Under the pieces are notes generated by a model. It had not been told where the DNA came from. It saw nothing but the letters and a program-made list of their open reading frames with translations, and did not search any database. The position numbers were made by a program, and so were the translations under genes. DNA of 64,000 nt. Source: Geranomyces variabilis. Taxonomy: Eukaryota > Chytridiomycota > Chytridiomycetes > Spizellomycetales > Powellomycetaceae. Of this stretch, positions 1 through 11,092 are shown piece by piece. Each line of letters starts with the position of its first letter. Position 1 is the first letter of the stretch. The DNA lies in the NCBI GenBank assembly GCA_027603065.1, contig JADGJP010000056.1, positions 41,006-105,005 of the forward strand, in the 5' to 3' direction.

Positions 1-139
1 TGTTGGGTTTGGAAACCCGCTGGATGGCGTTGCGAAGCAAACGCGGGAAGGTTCGTGCGAGCTGGGACATGGGAAGGAATCGAGAATTTTGAAACCCAGG
101 CTAAGATGCTTGCCGTGCATTTTTGACTGGGATTTTTAG

Positions 140-570
140 GATACCAGATGTTCCAGTACTACGTCAAAGTCGTTAGCACGCGCTTCCGCTTTATGAACGG
201 CACCACAATACACACCAATCAGTTCTCAGCAACCGAGCACGACCGCGATACGACACCGACGGCACATGCCGGCGGCCTGCCCGGCGTGTTCTTTAACTAT
301 GACATCTCGCCAATGGTAAGCAGCAACGGCTACAACAGCCATGATTATTTCTCTTTACTCGCGAGCCTATTCTCACACTGCTCCTTTTGTTCTTTTCTCA
401 CATTACAGCTTGTGACATACACCGAGTATCAAAAGCCGTTTACGCATTTCCTCACCGACATTTGCGCAGTCGTTGGTGGAGTGTTTACCGTTGCGGGCAT
501 TGTCGACTCGTTCATCTTCACGGCGCATAAGCAGTTGAAGCGAAAACTGGACATTGGCAAGGCTGGATGA
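140..570 (+). CDS. ERV46: ERV46/ERGIC3-family ER-Golgi cargo receptor, C-terminal part
   Basis: This is the 3' end of an ERGIC3/Erv46 gene that begins left of the window. The family cycles in COPII/COPI vesicles with Erv41 and retrieves or exports cargo between ER and Golgi. Two exons are visible, 140-315 and 409-570, separated by a 93-nt intron (donor gtaagc, acceptor attacag). The sequence shows the late luminal segment with FQYYVKVV and TNQFSATEH, then GLPGVFFNYDISPM. The C-terminal membrane span follows (ICAVVGGVFTVAGIVDS), ending in a short basic tail. These blocks match the family in order up to the stop at 568-570. The acceptor at 138-139 and an in-frame stop at 127-129 suggest that bases 1-139 are intron. 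The gene converges on HYLS1. Confidence 0.9.
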
Positions 571-898
571 CCAAAGTAAATGGGGGACCGCGGAGGAGGT
601 GGTGAGGTTGTATAGAACGTGGAGGTGGGCCGTTTTTTTTGTATTATTTGCATATTATGTAACTGCGACGCAAAACATAACCAGAAATGGATGTGGGGCG
701 GAGGATCAGAAGAAATGGCTGGCCGTCGGCAAAGTTGGCGCCAGAACTTCGCCTTCGGTCTACGTCCCATGGTCTCCATCTTTTCCCCTGTTTCGTTCGT
801 TTACCGACTTCGCATATCGTTCAGCGCGTTTCTCGTCTCCCACACCAGATGCGCCCGCTTCTTTTCCGTCGGAACAACTAAAACCGAAAAGAGCATAG
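571..898. other. Convergent intergenic region between ERV46 and HYLS1
   Basis: Both flanking genes end here, so this should hold two opposed 3' UTRs. Short open frames on both strands have no recognisable similarity. No clear terminator or repeat is visible. Confidence 0.6.
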
Positions 899-2470
899 TC
901 AGAATAATTTCTCCACCATGATGCCACCCTGGCAGAGGGTAGTTTTCTCACCATAATCGCTCCTCATCGCCGCCAAATCATGCCGCGGCCTCTGACCCGG
1001 ATGCAGCGGCGGCGCCAGCGGCTGGTGGTGGTAGTGATCCGCTGCCGGAGGGAGCAGCGGTGGCTGCTGCGGGCGTTGTTGCGAAGGGTGGGCCATGCGG
1101 CGGAGAAACGGGTCCTGCTCCCAGCGCTGGCGGTGGGCGTGGAAGCGCGCGACCGGGTCATGTTTTTTACGTGGGCGGGTGGTGTTGGTTGGGTTAGAGA
1201 AAGATGGGTAAATGACTGTAAAGTGAGCGGGTAACGGAAAAAGAAAGCGCAGGTGAGCAAGATGGACGCATGAGTGCATTTAAGTGGCCGGCTTCACTCC
1301 TCTTGTCCAAAACCTACATCCTGTACACAATTTCGGCCTGCCATTGTATACGCGCGCCGCGGTGGCGGCCTCGGCAGGCCCCAGCGACGATTCCGACACC
1401 ACCGACACCGATCGTGAGTCCTCACTCGCGCGCCCGTATTCATTGCCGTAGTAGTCGTCGTCGTCTAAAAGGTGGGCGTACGGCTCTTCATCGTCCTGCG
1501 TATACGGAGAGTGATGGCGGTCCGGGTTGCGTACATTCTCCAGACTCTTCATGGTCATAATAAAACCTTCGCTGGCCTCGTGCAGTTGATGTTGGTAGTC
1601 GCGCAGCGTAGGCTCTGTCTGCTCGTGCACCACGACCTCCTCGTCCTCTTCCTCCAATACGGTGTGTCCCGAAAGTTCAGAATTATCATCCTCATCCTCA
1701 TCATCATCCAGGGGGCGGACCTGGGCCTGATGCTGCCGCGCAACGGTCTCGCGCACGCGTGAAAGGTCCAGCGCCGCCAGGCGCTCGATTATTGACATGC
1801 GGTACGATGCAGAAGATGATGAAGCGCCGCCGCCACTGGTTGTTGTTTCCTTCTCATTCGTGCCAGCTGCGGCCGCGAAAGCAGAAGCAGCCTTTTCGTC
1901 GTCGTCGTCTCGCCATTTCACACGCTGCGCATGTCCCGCTGCTGCCGCGATTCCATCTCCTGTCGTTGTTCGAGAATATGTTTGTTTCTCAGCTGACCAC
2001 GCACGCCGCCGCCGTTGCGTACTATACGCATCCTGCGTCTCTCGCTCCTCTGCCACCTCCTCATCCCTCTGCTCGTCCTCGTCCTCTTCCTCTTCCTCGT
2101 CCTCTTCCTGCTCTTCGTCCTCTTCCTCGGTCAAAAACTCGCTCAACTCGGCCCGGTACTGCTCCTTCATCTCGGAGATAAACGCGTCGAGCATTTCCTC
2201 CGGCAGCGCGTCCCGCGCGTAGCCCAGCTTGGCGAGCTCATCAATGACGTCGGTCTTGGAGAGGTTGAGGGTATGCTGATAGCCGCTATTGGATGTCGAG
2301 GAAGACGGAGAAGGGAAGGTGTCAGCCGCGGCGGCGGTGCTGGTGCTCAAAGTCGGCTTTGTCGCTGAGATGGCGTTTGAGTGTGGTGGGCGCCGTGATG
2401 AGCCAGATGCGGCAGGCACGGTTCGTGGCGGCGGAGGCCGCGCTGACCGGCCGTGGTGGTGAGAGATCAT
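899..2470 (-). CDS. HYLS1: HYLS1 centriolar protein
   Basis: HYLS1 is a conserved core centriole protein needed for cilium and flagellum formation; it is generally lost in lineages without cilia. The model has two exons, 2470-1327 and 1215-899 (486 aa), with a 111-nt intron (donor gtacag, acceptor tttacag) and matching phase. Two family hallmarks are seen. The HYLS1 box lies at about residues 73-102 (DELAKLGY, then LPEEMLDAFISEMK). The C-terminal motif lies at about 398-414 (KKHDPVARFHAHRQRW). The middle is low-complexity: a long Glu/Asp run after the box and further acidic stretches, as in other members. The protein is longer than animal HYLS1 (about 300 aa), mostly through these inserts. 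The C-terminal tail after the motif looks diverged. Exon 2 could be modelled slightly differently, but both motifs are strong. Confidence 0.87.
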
Positions 2471-3689
2471 TTGAGTAAGTCAAATGTCAAATGGCCATCT
2501 CGAAATTTCACCGCGCGCCTAGTATTCCCGCCGCGTTCTTTCCGCCGCCCTCCCAGGTAAGAAGACCGGGTTACTGACAGCTCAAAAGATACACCCTGCA
2601 GACTTTTGACATGACCCCGCTGAATCATCAAGAATTCCATGGCTTGCGTGCTTCCTTCAACGTCCCTTATGAACCGCGGCGCGGTAACAACCACCCTCGT
2701 AACGAACAAAACAATCGCAAAGTCGCGCGAGCGCACATGCAGTTTCCTGGGCTGGCTGAAGCAGTCTGGGCGTTTCCGTACCCCTTCGTTTCAGCATTTG
2801 AAGATTGCGAACTGTTCATGGTAAGATAGCGCTTACGCATCCTGTTATTGCAGCCGGCTTATTTTCCAAGAAAAACGCTTTTACATGGGCACTCTGCCTT
2901 GGCCTTGACCATCCCGAAAACTTGATAAACATGCAATTTTCCCTATCGTAGCTCAACAAAAACTTCGAACTAATAATAGCTGTCTAGCAATGAACTTGGC
3001 GCTATCACACTTGATCGATCATTTCACCGCTCTCGTGTCTCGGAAGCTGAAGCTGAATCCATTTGCGAAACGCACTAGAGTTTCTCAATCTAATCGTGCT
3101 GACGCTTATGCATTGCGTCGTAAACTTGGAAACCGCTATATGCGGTTATCGAATGTACAAGGTGAAGGAAGGCGCCTTCGTGGTGGACGAAACATGGTGG
3201 AAAGCTATCCCAACGACATACGGCGCACTCGCCGAGACGTGCGGTGATTTGCTCGGTACATTGCTCCTGGAAGTAAAGGTATGCACTCCGGGTAAGTAGC
3301 CCAAAAAAAAAATCCAGTTCCAGTAATTTTGCCCCTTCTAGTCGCACATTTTGGATTTTCATAGCCAGCTGCCCAGAAAATTCGGGGAGGTTCGATCGCC
3401 TCCACGCAAGGCGTATAAGCGATCAAAGATCGATTTATTCGCACCTAGCCCAGCTAGCAAGTGAAGCATAGTATTTCCAGTTGCCGAGGCTATTAGCTCT
3501 GACGGCGGACATCCACTCACCATTTAAAGCGGACCACACTCTTGATTCCCCACGCCAGGTCGACCAGCAGCTTTTCAGGCAGTGGTTAGAAGCCACGAGA
3601 ACCCATCAGACACATCCCGAAAACTCGGCAGCGCTTTCTCTGCCGGGAAGAGGAAAAACGGCAGGCCGATGCGGATGACCAGAAGGAAG
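2471..3689. other. Long stretch without a convincing gene (left of MITE)
   Basis: Short frames occur, such as + strand 2611-2829 ending at a good donor (gtaaga at 2820), a possible acceptor ttattgcag near 2853, and 3063-3299. No combination gives a recognisable protein with consistent phase. The first part should contain the HYLS1 promoter. A fast-evolving or degraded gene cannot be excluded. Confidence 0.5.
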
Positions 3690-3803
3690 TACAGCCAGAG
3701 GACAAAAGTTGGAGACCCTCCCTCACAGTCGCCGCGCAGTGCACCTCTTTCGTGGAAATTTTAGGGGGGGGTGGGGGTCTCCGACTTTTGTCCACTGGCT
3801 GTA
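3690..3803. mobile_element. Tc1/mariner-type MITE, 114 bp including TA duplications
   Basis: The two ends are near-perfect inverted copies. The left arm reads TACAGCCAGAGGACAAAAGT and onward; the right arm, reverse-complemented, reads TACAGCCAGTGGACAAAAGT and onward. About 30 bp per arm match with 3-4 mismatches, ending in GGAGACCC. Each end abuts a TA dinucleotide (3690-3691 and 3802-3803), the target-site duplication typical of Tc1/mariner insertion. The CAGtGGACAAAAGT-like terminus also resembles Tc1-type termini. The roughly 50-bp interior, with a G run, has no coding capacity, so this is a non-autonomous element. The activating transposase would be elsewhere in the genome. Confidence 0.7.
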
Positions 3804-4697
3804 TTTACTGCCTCGACGGACAACAACGATTTTTTTACCGCCCCGGCGCACCAAAAAGAAGCAAAAAAGCGGTCATGTCGCTTCAAACCGCCCGTAACGC
3901 TCGAAGGAAAGGGACCGTGTAGCATCACACGGCGGTACACTCTCTCCTGATGATCTGCTTGAACAGAAATTACTTTGATGAAGCTGCACAAGTTTGGGGG
4001 GCCAATACTGCTAAAACAAATTGCGCAATGGACAGCTTTTTTCGAGCAAAGCAACTGGTTGCGCCAGCGCGGTCGACATCTGCGGGTATATGCACGGATG
4101 GTTTTACCGCCGAGACCACAGTGCCCGGGTGAATACCGATCAGCAAAGAAACTCTGGAGCAGCATAGGTCAGCGCTACCTACATAACTACGCCGTGAAAA
4201 GGAAAAAACGAGCTCGTTACACCACGTTTGTAAGAAATTGACCCCAAAATCCCTTTTTTTTTCTTCAAAATACGGTTGCAGGAGAAAGTCTGACTGAGAT
4301 ACTTGGTTAACTGGTTTAGTTTGGGCAGCTTTTACCAACCATGTCGGATCGTTTTTGGCCGAATTCAGCTAATGTGTTGGCAAGGCGCCCTTTGTGATCG
4401 AAAGCCCTCACTTTGACGTAACCTTGACAAGCTGAGAGAGACTTGTAACTCTGATTTTGCTGTCATCTGAGCAAGAAGAACGTGTGGCCCGTTAAACGCA
4501 TTTCACTATGACTCATCATCGCCCCATATGTCCGTGAGCCTCGCTCCCCAGGAGCGCGTTTTCTTCAAACTTGTTAGATACAGTGGTGATATATATGTTT
4601 TTTGTGCACGATTGCTTTTGTACAGGAAACAGCGTACAAAGGTACGTAGTATGTGTGGAGCTTTCCGACAGGACCACCACTATGCTATGTAGATCGC
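3804..4697. other. Region without a convincing gene (right of MITE)
   Basis: Overlapping minus-strand frames at 3761-4165 and 3970-4338 lack family similarity, splice support and codon regularity. The 3' UTR of the CipC-like gene should lie at the right end. Confidence 0.5.
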
Positions 4698-5640
4698 TTA
4701 GCAGTACACGTCTTCGTTCTTTTGCTGGAAGTATCCGGTGGGCGCAACGTTGCCCTCTCCGTACTGCTCTGCCGCGAGCTGTGTGGAGGCGAGAAGAAAA
4801 AAAAAAGAAAAAAAAGGAGCGAGAAGAGAGAATTTAAAGTCAGTAAAGAAAAGAAAGGAAAAGAAAAAGGTGTGAGTCCCTCGCTTTCGCTCGGAAAGAC
4901 ATAATGGAAAGACATAATGGAAAGACATAGGAAAGACATAATAGTCCTCGCTTCGCTCGGAGCGCTCGGAAAGACGAGAAGTCCCTCGCTCCGCTCGGAA
5001 ACGATAGGATTCCTCGCTTCCGCTCGGAGAGATAAAAGGCCTCGCTCCGCTCGGAAACGATAGGATTCCTCGCTTCCGCTCGGAGAGATAAAAGTCCTCG
5101 CTTTCGCTCGGGAACGATAGAATTCCTCGCTTCCGCTCGGAGAGACAAAAGTCCTCGCTTCGCTCGGACTCGCTTCGCTTCGGACAGGACATACCTGGTG
5201 GGCCTGCTGGATGGCCATCTTCTTTGCCTTTTCCTTGTCGAGCCAGTCGAGCCCCTTGGTCTCAAACTGCTTGTCGATTTCAGCGGCGGCAAAACCCGCG
5301 AGCAGCTCCTTCATCATGGCGTGGCTTTGGGGCTGTCCGTTGACGGCGCAGTGCTTTTCGTATGCCTTCATTGCCTCGAATCCGGCGGCGCCCGAGATGA
5401 CTGTTAAATAAATAAATAAAAGAAAAACAGAAAGGGGAAGCAAGTGAGAAGAGTGTCGTGAGCAAGTATGGGGTTGAAGAGAAAGAAGTATTTATGGAAA
5501 GTGTGAGTGGTGTGAGACTCGCGCTTACCTTCGTGCGAGAGAGAGCTCTTGTGGGACTCGTTGATCTGGCCGCAGCCGTAGACCTGGGCGTGGGCGTCCT
5601 GAGCCTGGTTGGAGCCAAAGAGGTTTTCAAAGAAGCCCAT
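4698..5640 (-). CDS. CipC-like protein (DUF3759)
   Basis: This is a small soluble protein of the fungal CipC family, named for a concanamycin-induced Aspergillus protein; its biochemical role is unknown and members are often stress-induced. The model has three exons, 5640-5529, 5400-5195 and 4778-4698 (132 aa). It begins MGFFENLFGSNQAQDAHAQV and carries the family core HKSSLSHE, then GAAGFEAMKAYEKH, an ETKGLDWLDKEKAK segment, and the C-terminal block GEGNVAPTGYF. All junction phases agree. Intron 1 (128 nt) is ordinary. Intron 2 is unusually long for this window (416 nt) and filled with tandem repeats. The repeat stays open in all three minus frames, so a naive reading gives false 150-250-aa extensions. 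Confidence 0.88.
4910..5186. repeat. 56-bp tandem satellite inside CipC intron 2
   Basis: At least three units of about 56 bp run from about 4981 to 5151. Each contains CCTCGCTCCGCTCGGAAACG and then CCTCGCTTCCGCTCGGAGAG, followed by ATAAAAG. Diverged half units flank them on both sides. To the left, a shorter motif (GGAAAGACATAAT) repeats four times around 4898-4940. The block lies entirely in the intron and is free of stops in several frames. Confidence 0.85.
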
Positions 5641-6597
5641 GATGGATAATTGTATGTGGGTGTGTGTGTGTGTGTGTGTTGGCAAGGCAATGGATGGGGG
5701 ACGAGGGACGGGAGGGGCGCGAGGTCGTTCTTTTATTCCTTTTTATACAAGCGGGGGCGGGGCGGCCTTTGAGCCTTTGGTTGGCCCCGATCGCTGGGGG
5801 GCCTTGACGCTCCTCGCTCGCTCGCGCTCGATGGCTGGCTGGCTGGCTGGCTGGTTGGTTGTCACTTGGCACAATATCAACTTGTCATCGATGATCGAAC
5901 GTTCCATTGGGAAGCGGCGCGCGTCACGTCTCCCCCCCGTCACGCACGGGCCAAACGGAGCAGACAGAAACTTCCCGCTTTCCTTACTGCGCTGCGCCAC
6001 GTGCGCCACCACCACAAGCCACAGGTCAAATTGTCATTCACTGACAGACGAGACGAGACGAGACGAGATGAATGGCTCTTTCTGCGGGATGTGGTGCGTG
6101 TGACACAAAGCACTCGCAGGCGCAGCGCAGCCCGCGCCCCCGGCTGGCTTTTCTTTCTGTCTTTCCTTTCTTTCTTTCTTTCTTTCTTTGGCTTGGCTTG
6201 GCTGTCGTTGGCTTGGCTTGGCTCGGCTTGGCTTCAGTTCAGCTTGGGCTTGGGCTTGGCCGTTAATTTGTCCATATATAGTCTTATTACCCACTGTCTG
6301 CCACACACATATCAACAACGCCCAAACTTGCTTGGCTTCGTGGGGGGGGGGGACCCACTTGCTTGCCCCCGCTCCCTCGCTCCCTAGCTCTTGTCGTTTT
6401 TGTGGCCAAGACAAAAAGTGCCAGACATGGATGCCCAGACCTTGCTTGGGCATCAGCCCAACGTGCGTGCGTACAGTAGATGAGTATAAAACGGCAGCGA
6501 CAGGAGACGGACGGCCATCCTCTACACCACACCCTACGCCCTCCCACCAACTCTCCACCCACCCACCCGCACTGGTGATTTCCGCCCCCCCAAAAAC
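5641..6597. promoter_or_regulatory. Divergent promoter region with microsatellites
   Basis: This 957-bp gap separates the starts of the CipC-like gene (-) and the S33 peptidase (+). It holds a GT/TG run (about 5655-5680), GGCTG repeats (about 5830-5856), GACGA repeats (about 6045-6070), TTTC repeats (about 6163-6190) and GGCTT repeats (about 6190-6260). A GAGTATAAAACG sequence at about 6482-6493 is a plausible TATA box, about 110 bp before the peptidase ATG. No gene is seen. Confidence 0.6.
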
Positions 6598-8646
6598 ATG
6601 ATTCTCAAGGCTTCAATCACTACTACCTTGGCTCTCGCCGCGCTGGTCAATAGGTATGTATGTGTTTGAGTGATGTCTCACCCCTTTTGGGTCTGCCATC
6701 TCTGTTTTTGCTTAAAGATCCCGCGTTACAGCGCCGCTCCGCAGGCACCCACGCTCGCGCGACCCATTGCTGTCGGTGCTCCAGCTGATGCTACTCCCTC
6801 TTCCTCTCCGTCTCCTCTCACCTGGGCGCCCTGCACGCTCAAGCCCACGATGAATGACGCCAAGATCTCGTTCCTGCAAGCTAATCTGCCGCTTCCCGCC
6901 GACATTGACGCCCGTCTCGCCCGTCCATTCCTCTGCGCCAACATGACTGCTCCCACAAGCTACAACAATGGCGCGGCGGTGCACAACGCTGCTGCTGCCA
7001 ACGCCGCAGAGGGAGCCACCACAATGAACATTGGGCTCAAGATGTTTCCCGCTCGCAACAACAACAACAACGGGACGTCGTCAAAGGGCCAGGTCTGGGT
7101 CCTGAACGGTGGGCCCGGCGACTCGTGGGACGGTGGCCGGCTTGGCCTATTCACCCAGGACTCGTTCTGGAAGCTGTCGGCCGACTACGACATTATGCTC
7201 ATGGACGACCGCGGCGTTGGCGACTCGACCCGCTTGACCTGCAGCCCAGAGTTGGAAAGCGCAATTTTTCGCTCGTTGGGCAACGATACAGCTACTTCTG
7301 CCGCCATCGCCGCGTGTGCGGACCAGATTCGTGCAACAACCGGTTATGAGTTCAAGGATTTCACCACATCGCTTGCCGCGCGCGACTTGAACCTCGCAAT
7401 CGAGCAGACTCGCGGGCAAGGCCAAGACAAGACCATTACGCTGTATGGCATCTCGTACGGCACCTTTCACGCGCAGCGGTTCATGAGGCTTTTTCCGGCG
7501 GTCGCGGACCGCGTGGTCTTGGACGGCGCGGTGGCGCATCCAGCAACGTTTAATCAGACTGTTTCCGCTGCCGACGAAGCCTTCACAAACCTAATGGGAT
7601 TCTGCGACAAGCATGCCGGGTGCCGCGCCGCGTTCATCAACAACCAAACGTCGTCGGCGGCAACGGCGGCGGCCGGATCGACAACACACGCTGCTGTGGC
7701 GCAAATCATCCGCACCTTTGACTCGGCAAACACCACCTGCGCTGAGAGTTTCCGCACCGCCGTGCCCCCCGGCACCGTACTCGCAACATACATCGGCGAT
7801 GATTTGGCACATCCGCGCATCCCATTCGGCAACAGCTCCGTCGACGGCCGTGGTGCTTTACTCGCACTCGTCGCGCGTGCCAATCGCTGCGACGCAACAA
7901 AGGGCGATCTCGACTACATGCAGCTTTTTGCGGCCTCGCAAAAAGCCCTCGGCGGCTTTGCGCCCCCGGACCACGGCCAGAGTGAACTCCTCGCTGCAAA
8001 TGTCCTTGCGTCCGAAATCATGCGTCCAGCCATCCCCAATGACGCGGCATTCATGGCTACCGTGCAGAGCTCAATGACCGTCATCAGGAGCGTGTTCTTC
8101 AGTATTGTAAAGCTGGCTCGCGCGTGGCCCAAATACACCGACTCTGACGACCACACATGGGACGCTCCCATGCCCCAAAACGTTCGCGCAAAGGTGCTTG
8201 TCGTTGCGGGCGAGCTCGACCCGCAGACCCAGCTCTCGCAGGCGCAGCAGGTCGTCGCGTCGCTGACTTCCCAGGGCGTGAGCAATGAGTTGCTGCGTGT
8301 GCCGTCAGCCGCGCATGCGCAGGGTTACATGCACGCTTGTGCGACGGACTCAATTGTTGGATTTGTAAGCGGATCTGGTGGAGCGGCTTTCAATGCTGCG
8401 GCGTGTGAGGGCGATGTGGTGGACTTGTCGCTTTTGGACTCGGTTGCGGCCGGTGTGCCCGAGTCGGCGGGTGCTGCTGCTGCTGGGAATGCTGCTGCTG
8501 CTTCTGGGAATGCTAACAACAACACGGCCGCGGTTGGAAATCCCGCGTTCTCGCAGACGCCGAATTCTGGCGCTGAGGCCGTGGTGTTTACCTGCGCGTC
8601 TGCGCTGTTGATGGCGGTTGGACTCGTTGCCGTCACTGCTATGTAG
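6598..8646 (+). CDS. Secreted S33-family serine peptidase (tripeptidyl aminopeptidase-like)
   Basis: The predicted product is an alpha/beta-hydrolase-fold peptidase of the S33 family, whose members release N-terminal amino acids or tripeptides. Two exons, 6598-6653 and 6732-8646, encode 656 aa. Exon 1 carries a signal peptide (MILKASITTTLALAALVNS) and is joined in phase across a 78-nt intron (gtatgt to ttacag). Visible features are the oxyanion region NGGPGDSW, the nucleophile elbow GISYG (Ser about 260), the catalytic Asp in GELDPQT (about 515) and His in AAHAQGY (about 547). An Asn/Ala-rich linker then leads to a C-terminal hydrophobic stretch (VVFTCASALLMAVGLVAV), suggesting a GPI anchor or membrane tether. 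It is therefore likely an extracellular, wall- or membrane-attached enzyme feeding peptide uptake. The substrate cannot be read from the sequence. Confidence 0.88.
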
Positions 8647-8887
8647 GAGCCATGATTAAGGGCAAAAAAGGGCGTAGAATAAAAGTAGAAAAGCACAAAG
8701 AATGTATATACAATCTTAATTTGTCGGACCGCAAATGATATCCATTGAAACACATAAGAGTTCTACTGTTCGTTGCTAATCTCCACAATCCCGTACGCTC
8801 TCTAATAGGGTCGCTGTGAGCGCAGGGGAAGAGTCCATGGCGGATGCGGGCCAGCCCATTCATTCGCTCCCGCCCCCCTCGTTTCCC

Positions 8888-10126
8888 TCACGCTTCTCCC
8901 CGCACGCGCAAACCAGCCTTCTCATATATCATATCCACACAGCGCTGGTTCTCCACCGACCACTCGAGCGGAATCCAATATTGCGGCTCTGGATGCTCGG
9001 CGCCGCGGATCCGCGCTGCAAACGCGCGCAGCGAGTACCAGTAGGTCGTGTTGCCGCCCTCGCCGTATACCGTCTCCGACACCCGATGCGTCGCGTCGTC
9101 GTCGCCTCCGTGTGCGGTCACGGTCTTGCTGGGCACGACGGTGATTTTGTGCAAAATCTGCGGAAGGACAAACACTGAGAGCGACAGCGTGCCTTTATCG
9201 CCCTTCACCTCCAGCATCGGCTTCATTCCCTCGAGCCCACTGCACAAAAACGACATCCACGGCCGGACCATCGAAACAACGTACGACGCCGCCACACCGT
9301 CTGGAAACTCCAGCGTTGCCGCCATCTCGCCATCGACGTCGGGTCGGACGAGCGTGGGCGTTGCAGTTGTAACACGGACCGGTTCCGCATCCAGCATAAA
9401 CCGCAGAGCAGAGCACGCGTACGTGCCCAAATCCATATTGATCCCGCCGCCAAGCGCGTAATCAAACCGGATATCGTCCTTGCCGAAAATGTTTGGAAAG
9501 CACAATCTCGCGGACGCCGAGTGGATCTTTCCGACCGCGCCGGCGCGGACTAAATCTCTAGCGCGGTGCAGCGCTGGGTGGAACAGATTGTGGAAGTTTT
9601 CCAGCACGACGATGCGGGAGTTTTTTGCTTCTTGCGTCGTTGTTGCGGCGAGGATCGCGGCGGATTCCGTTGCGTTGGATGCGCTGGGTTTTTCGAGGAG
9701 AACGTGTTTGTGTGCGTGGATGGCTTTGAGCGTCCATTCGGCGTGGTGGCCGTTGGGCAGCGCAATGTAGACTGCGTCGATTTCCGGGTCGTTTAGCATC
9801 GCTTCGTAGCCGGTATACCATTTTTGGATGCCGTGCTTTTTCGCATACGCCTATATTATCAAGAATAAAAGCAATGAGAAAAGGGGACTAGCGGGTAATT
9901 ATGCTTGAACTCGTATTTAGCTCTTTTCTACCTCTGCCTTGTTTCCATCTCGGGCGGCAACGCCGTGTACGATCACCGAGGCCAGCGCCTTTGCTGGGCC
10001 GATTATTGCTCTGGGCGCAATTCGCGAGGCACCGAGCAGACCGATGCGCACGGCGTCTGCGGCTTTGGGCACCGGAGCAGACGGTGCATCGGGCCACACG
10101 AGCCGTGAAAGGATGTTTGGCGGCAT
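8888..10126 (-). CDS. Gfo/Idh/MocA-family NAD(P)-dependent oxidoreductase
   Basis: Two exons, 10126-9932 and 9850-8888 (385 aa), are joined in phase over an 81-nt intron (gtagaa to atatag). The N-terminal Rossmann fold shows GLLGASRIAPRAI and AARDGNKAE; exon 2 resumes with AYAKKHGI as expected for the family. The hallmark EKP follows in LLEKPSASNATE, with YIALPNGHHAEW just before it. The C-terminal alpha/beta domain has GGGINMDLGTYACSALRF. The layout resembles dimeric dihydrodiol dehydrogenase / D-xylose dehydrogenase-type members, but the sugar or diol substrate cannot be assigned. It is probably cytosolic: no signal peptide is visible. It converges with the S33 peptidase across only 241 bp. 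Confidence 0.88.
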
Positions 10127-11092
10127 GCTGGACGGGGGTTGAGGACAAAGGAAAACGGGGGAGGGATGCTAAAGGGCACCGGCTGTTTTATATTCCAGCG
10201 ATTTCGCTGTGGGGGCCCCGCTTCCGCTACATGCCACGTAGTGGTACTACCCGAAGCAAGTAGGGTAAATGTAGTGATACCAACCGTACTATTTGACAGG
10301 CTAGCAGCAAGGACGAGGGGGCGCAGGTACTGGCCGCTTCTTTTCTGCATGCTCATGTCCTCCCCTGGAAACCGAGAGAGGAGCGACGGTGACATGGCCC
10401 GTTCCAGGCCAGGAAGCATGGGCCCGCTCACAACGACGCCTGTGACGCGAGGGAACTAGGGAGACAAGCAAGGAAGAAAGGAAAGCATAGGAGAACCCTC
10501 GGCGGCAGACTGCGCACACCCACGAGAGAGGGGCAGGATGGCCGCACAGGAGGCGGGACCCGCGGCGGGCGGGAGCCTGAAGGAACCACCGGCCAGGTAG
10601 CCCCTTCATAAAACCCTACACAAACTAGCATCATAACCCATCCAAAGCGCCACCACCCCGCCTGTACTCGCAACGAGCATATCGATCTGGGGAGGGGAGC
10701 AATGGATGCTGCTGACAGGGGGGCGGGGAGGCGACAGGACAAGCCTCGTCTCGTTGCGGGGAAAGCCTGCGTGCGAGCTGCGAGTCTTTTGAAAGCCCTT
10801 CTGCGCGTCGGCGTCGTTGCCCCATCTTGCCCGCCATCTTCCGCCGCTCACCTGGTGGCAGCTAGCGCATTCCCGTCCCCTCGCCCCTTACTAGCTACGA
10901 CTATGCTGGTCCCTGGTCTGCGCTGCTTCTCTCCTCTCTCCTGCCAGTAGTCTAGTAGAATAGCGAGTCGAAAAAGCAAAGAAAAAAAAAACGTCGCGTA
11001 CTATATACCCGCCTGCTCGCTCGCTGCCCTCACATAGAACCCTCCTACCATTGCGGTATATACCCCCCAGACCACCACCGCTCCCCCCGTCC
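10127..11092. other. Intergenic, divergent promoter region of oxidoreductase and E2F
   Basis: Several overlapping frames of 60-140 codons occur on both strands but none has family similarity or splice logic. The region separates two gene starts, so it should hold both promoters. Sequences resembling TATATACC occur near 11005 and 11058, about 85 and 30 bp before the E2F ATG. Confidence 0.5.

Noticed and set aside
3761-4165. A 134-codon minus-strand ORF overlapping the MITE
   Set aside because: It includes the MITE arm and has no similarity or splice support.
4685-5443. A 252-codon minus-strand ORF and two overlapping ones (150-164 codons) across the CipC locus
   Set aside because: They read through the introns of the CipC-like gene and gain length only from the stop-free satellite repeat.
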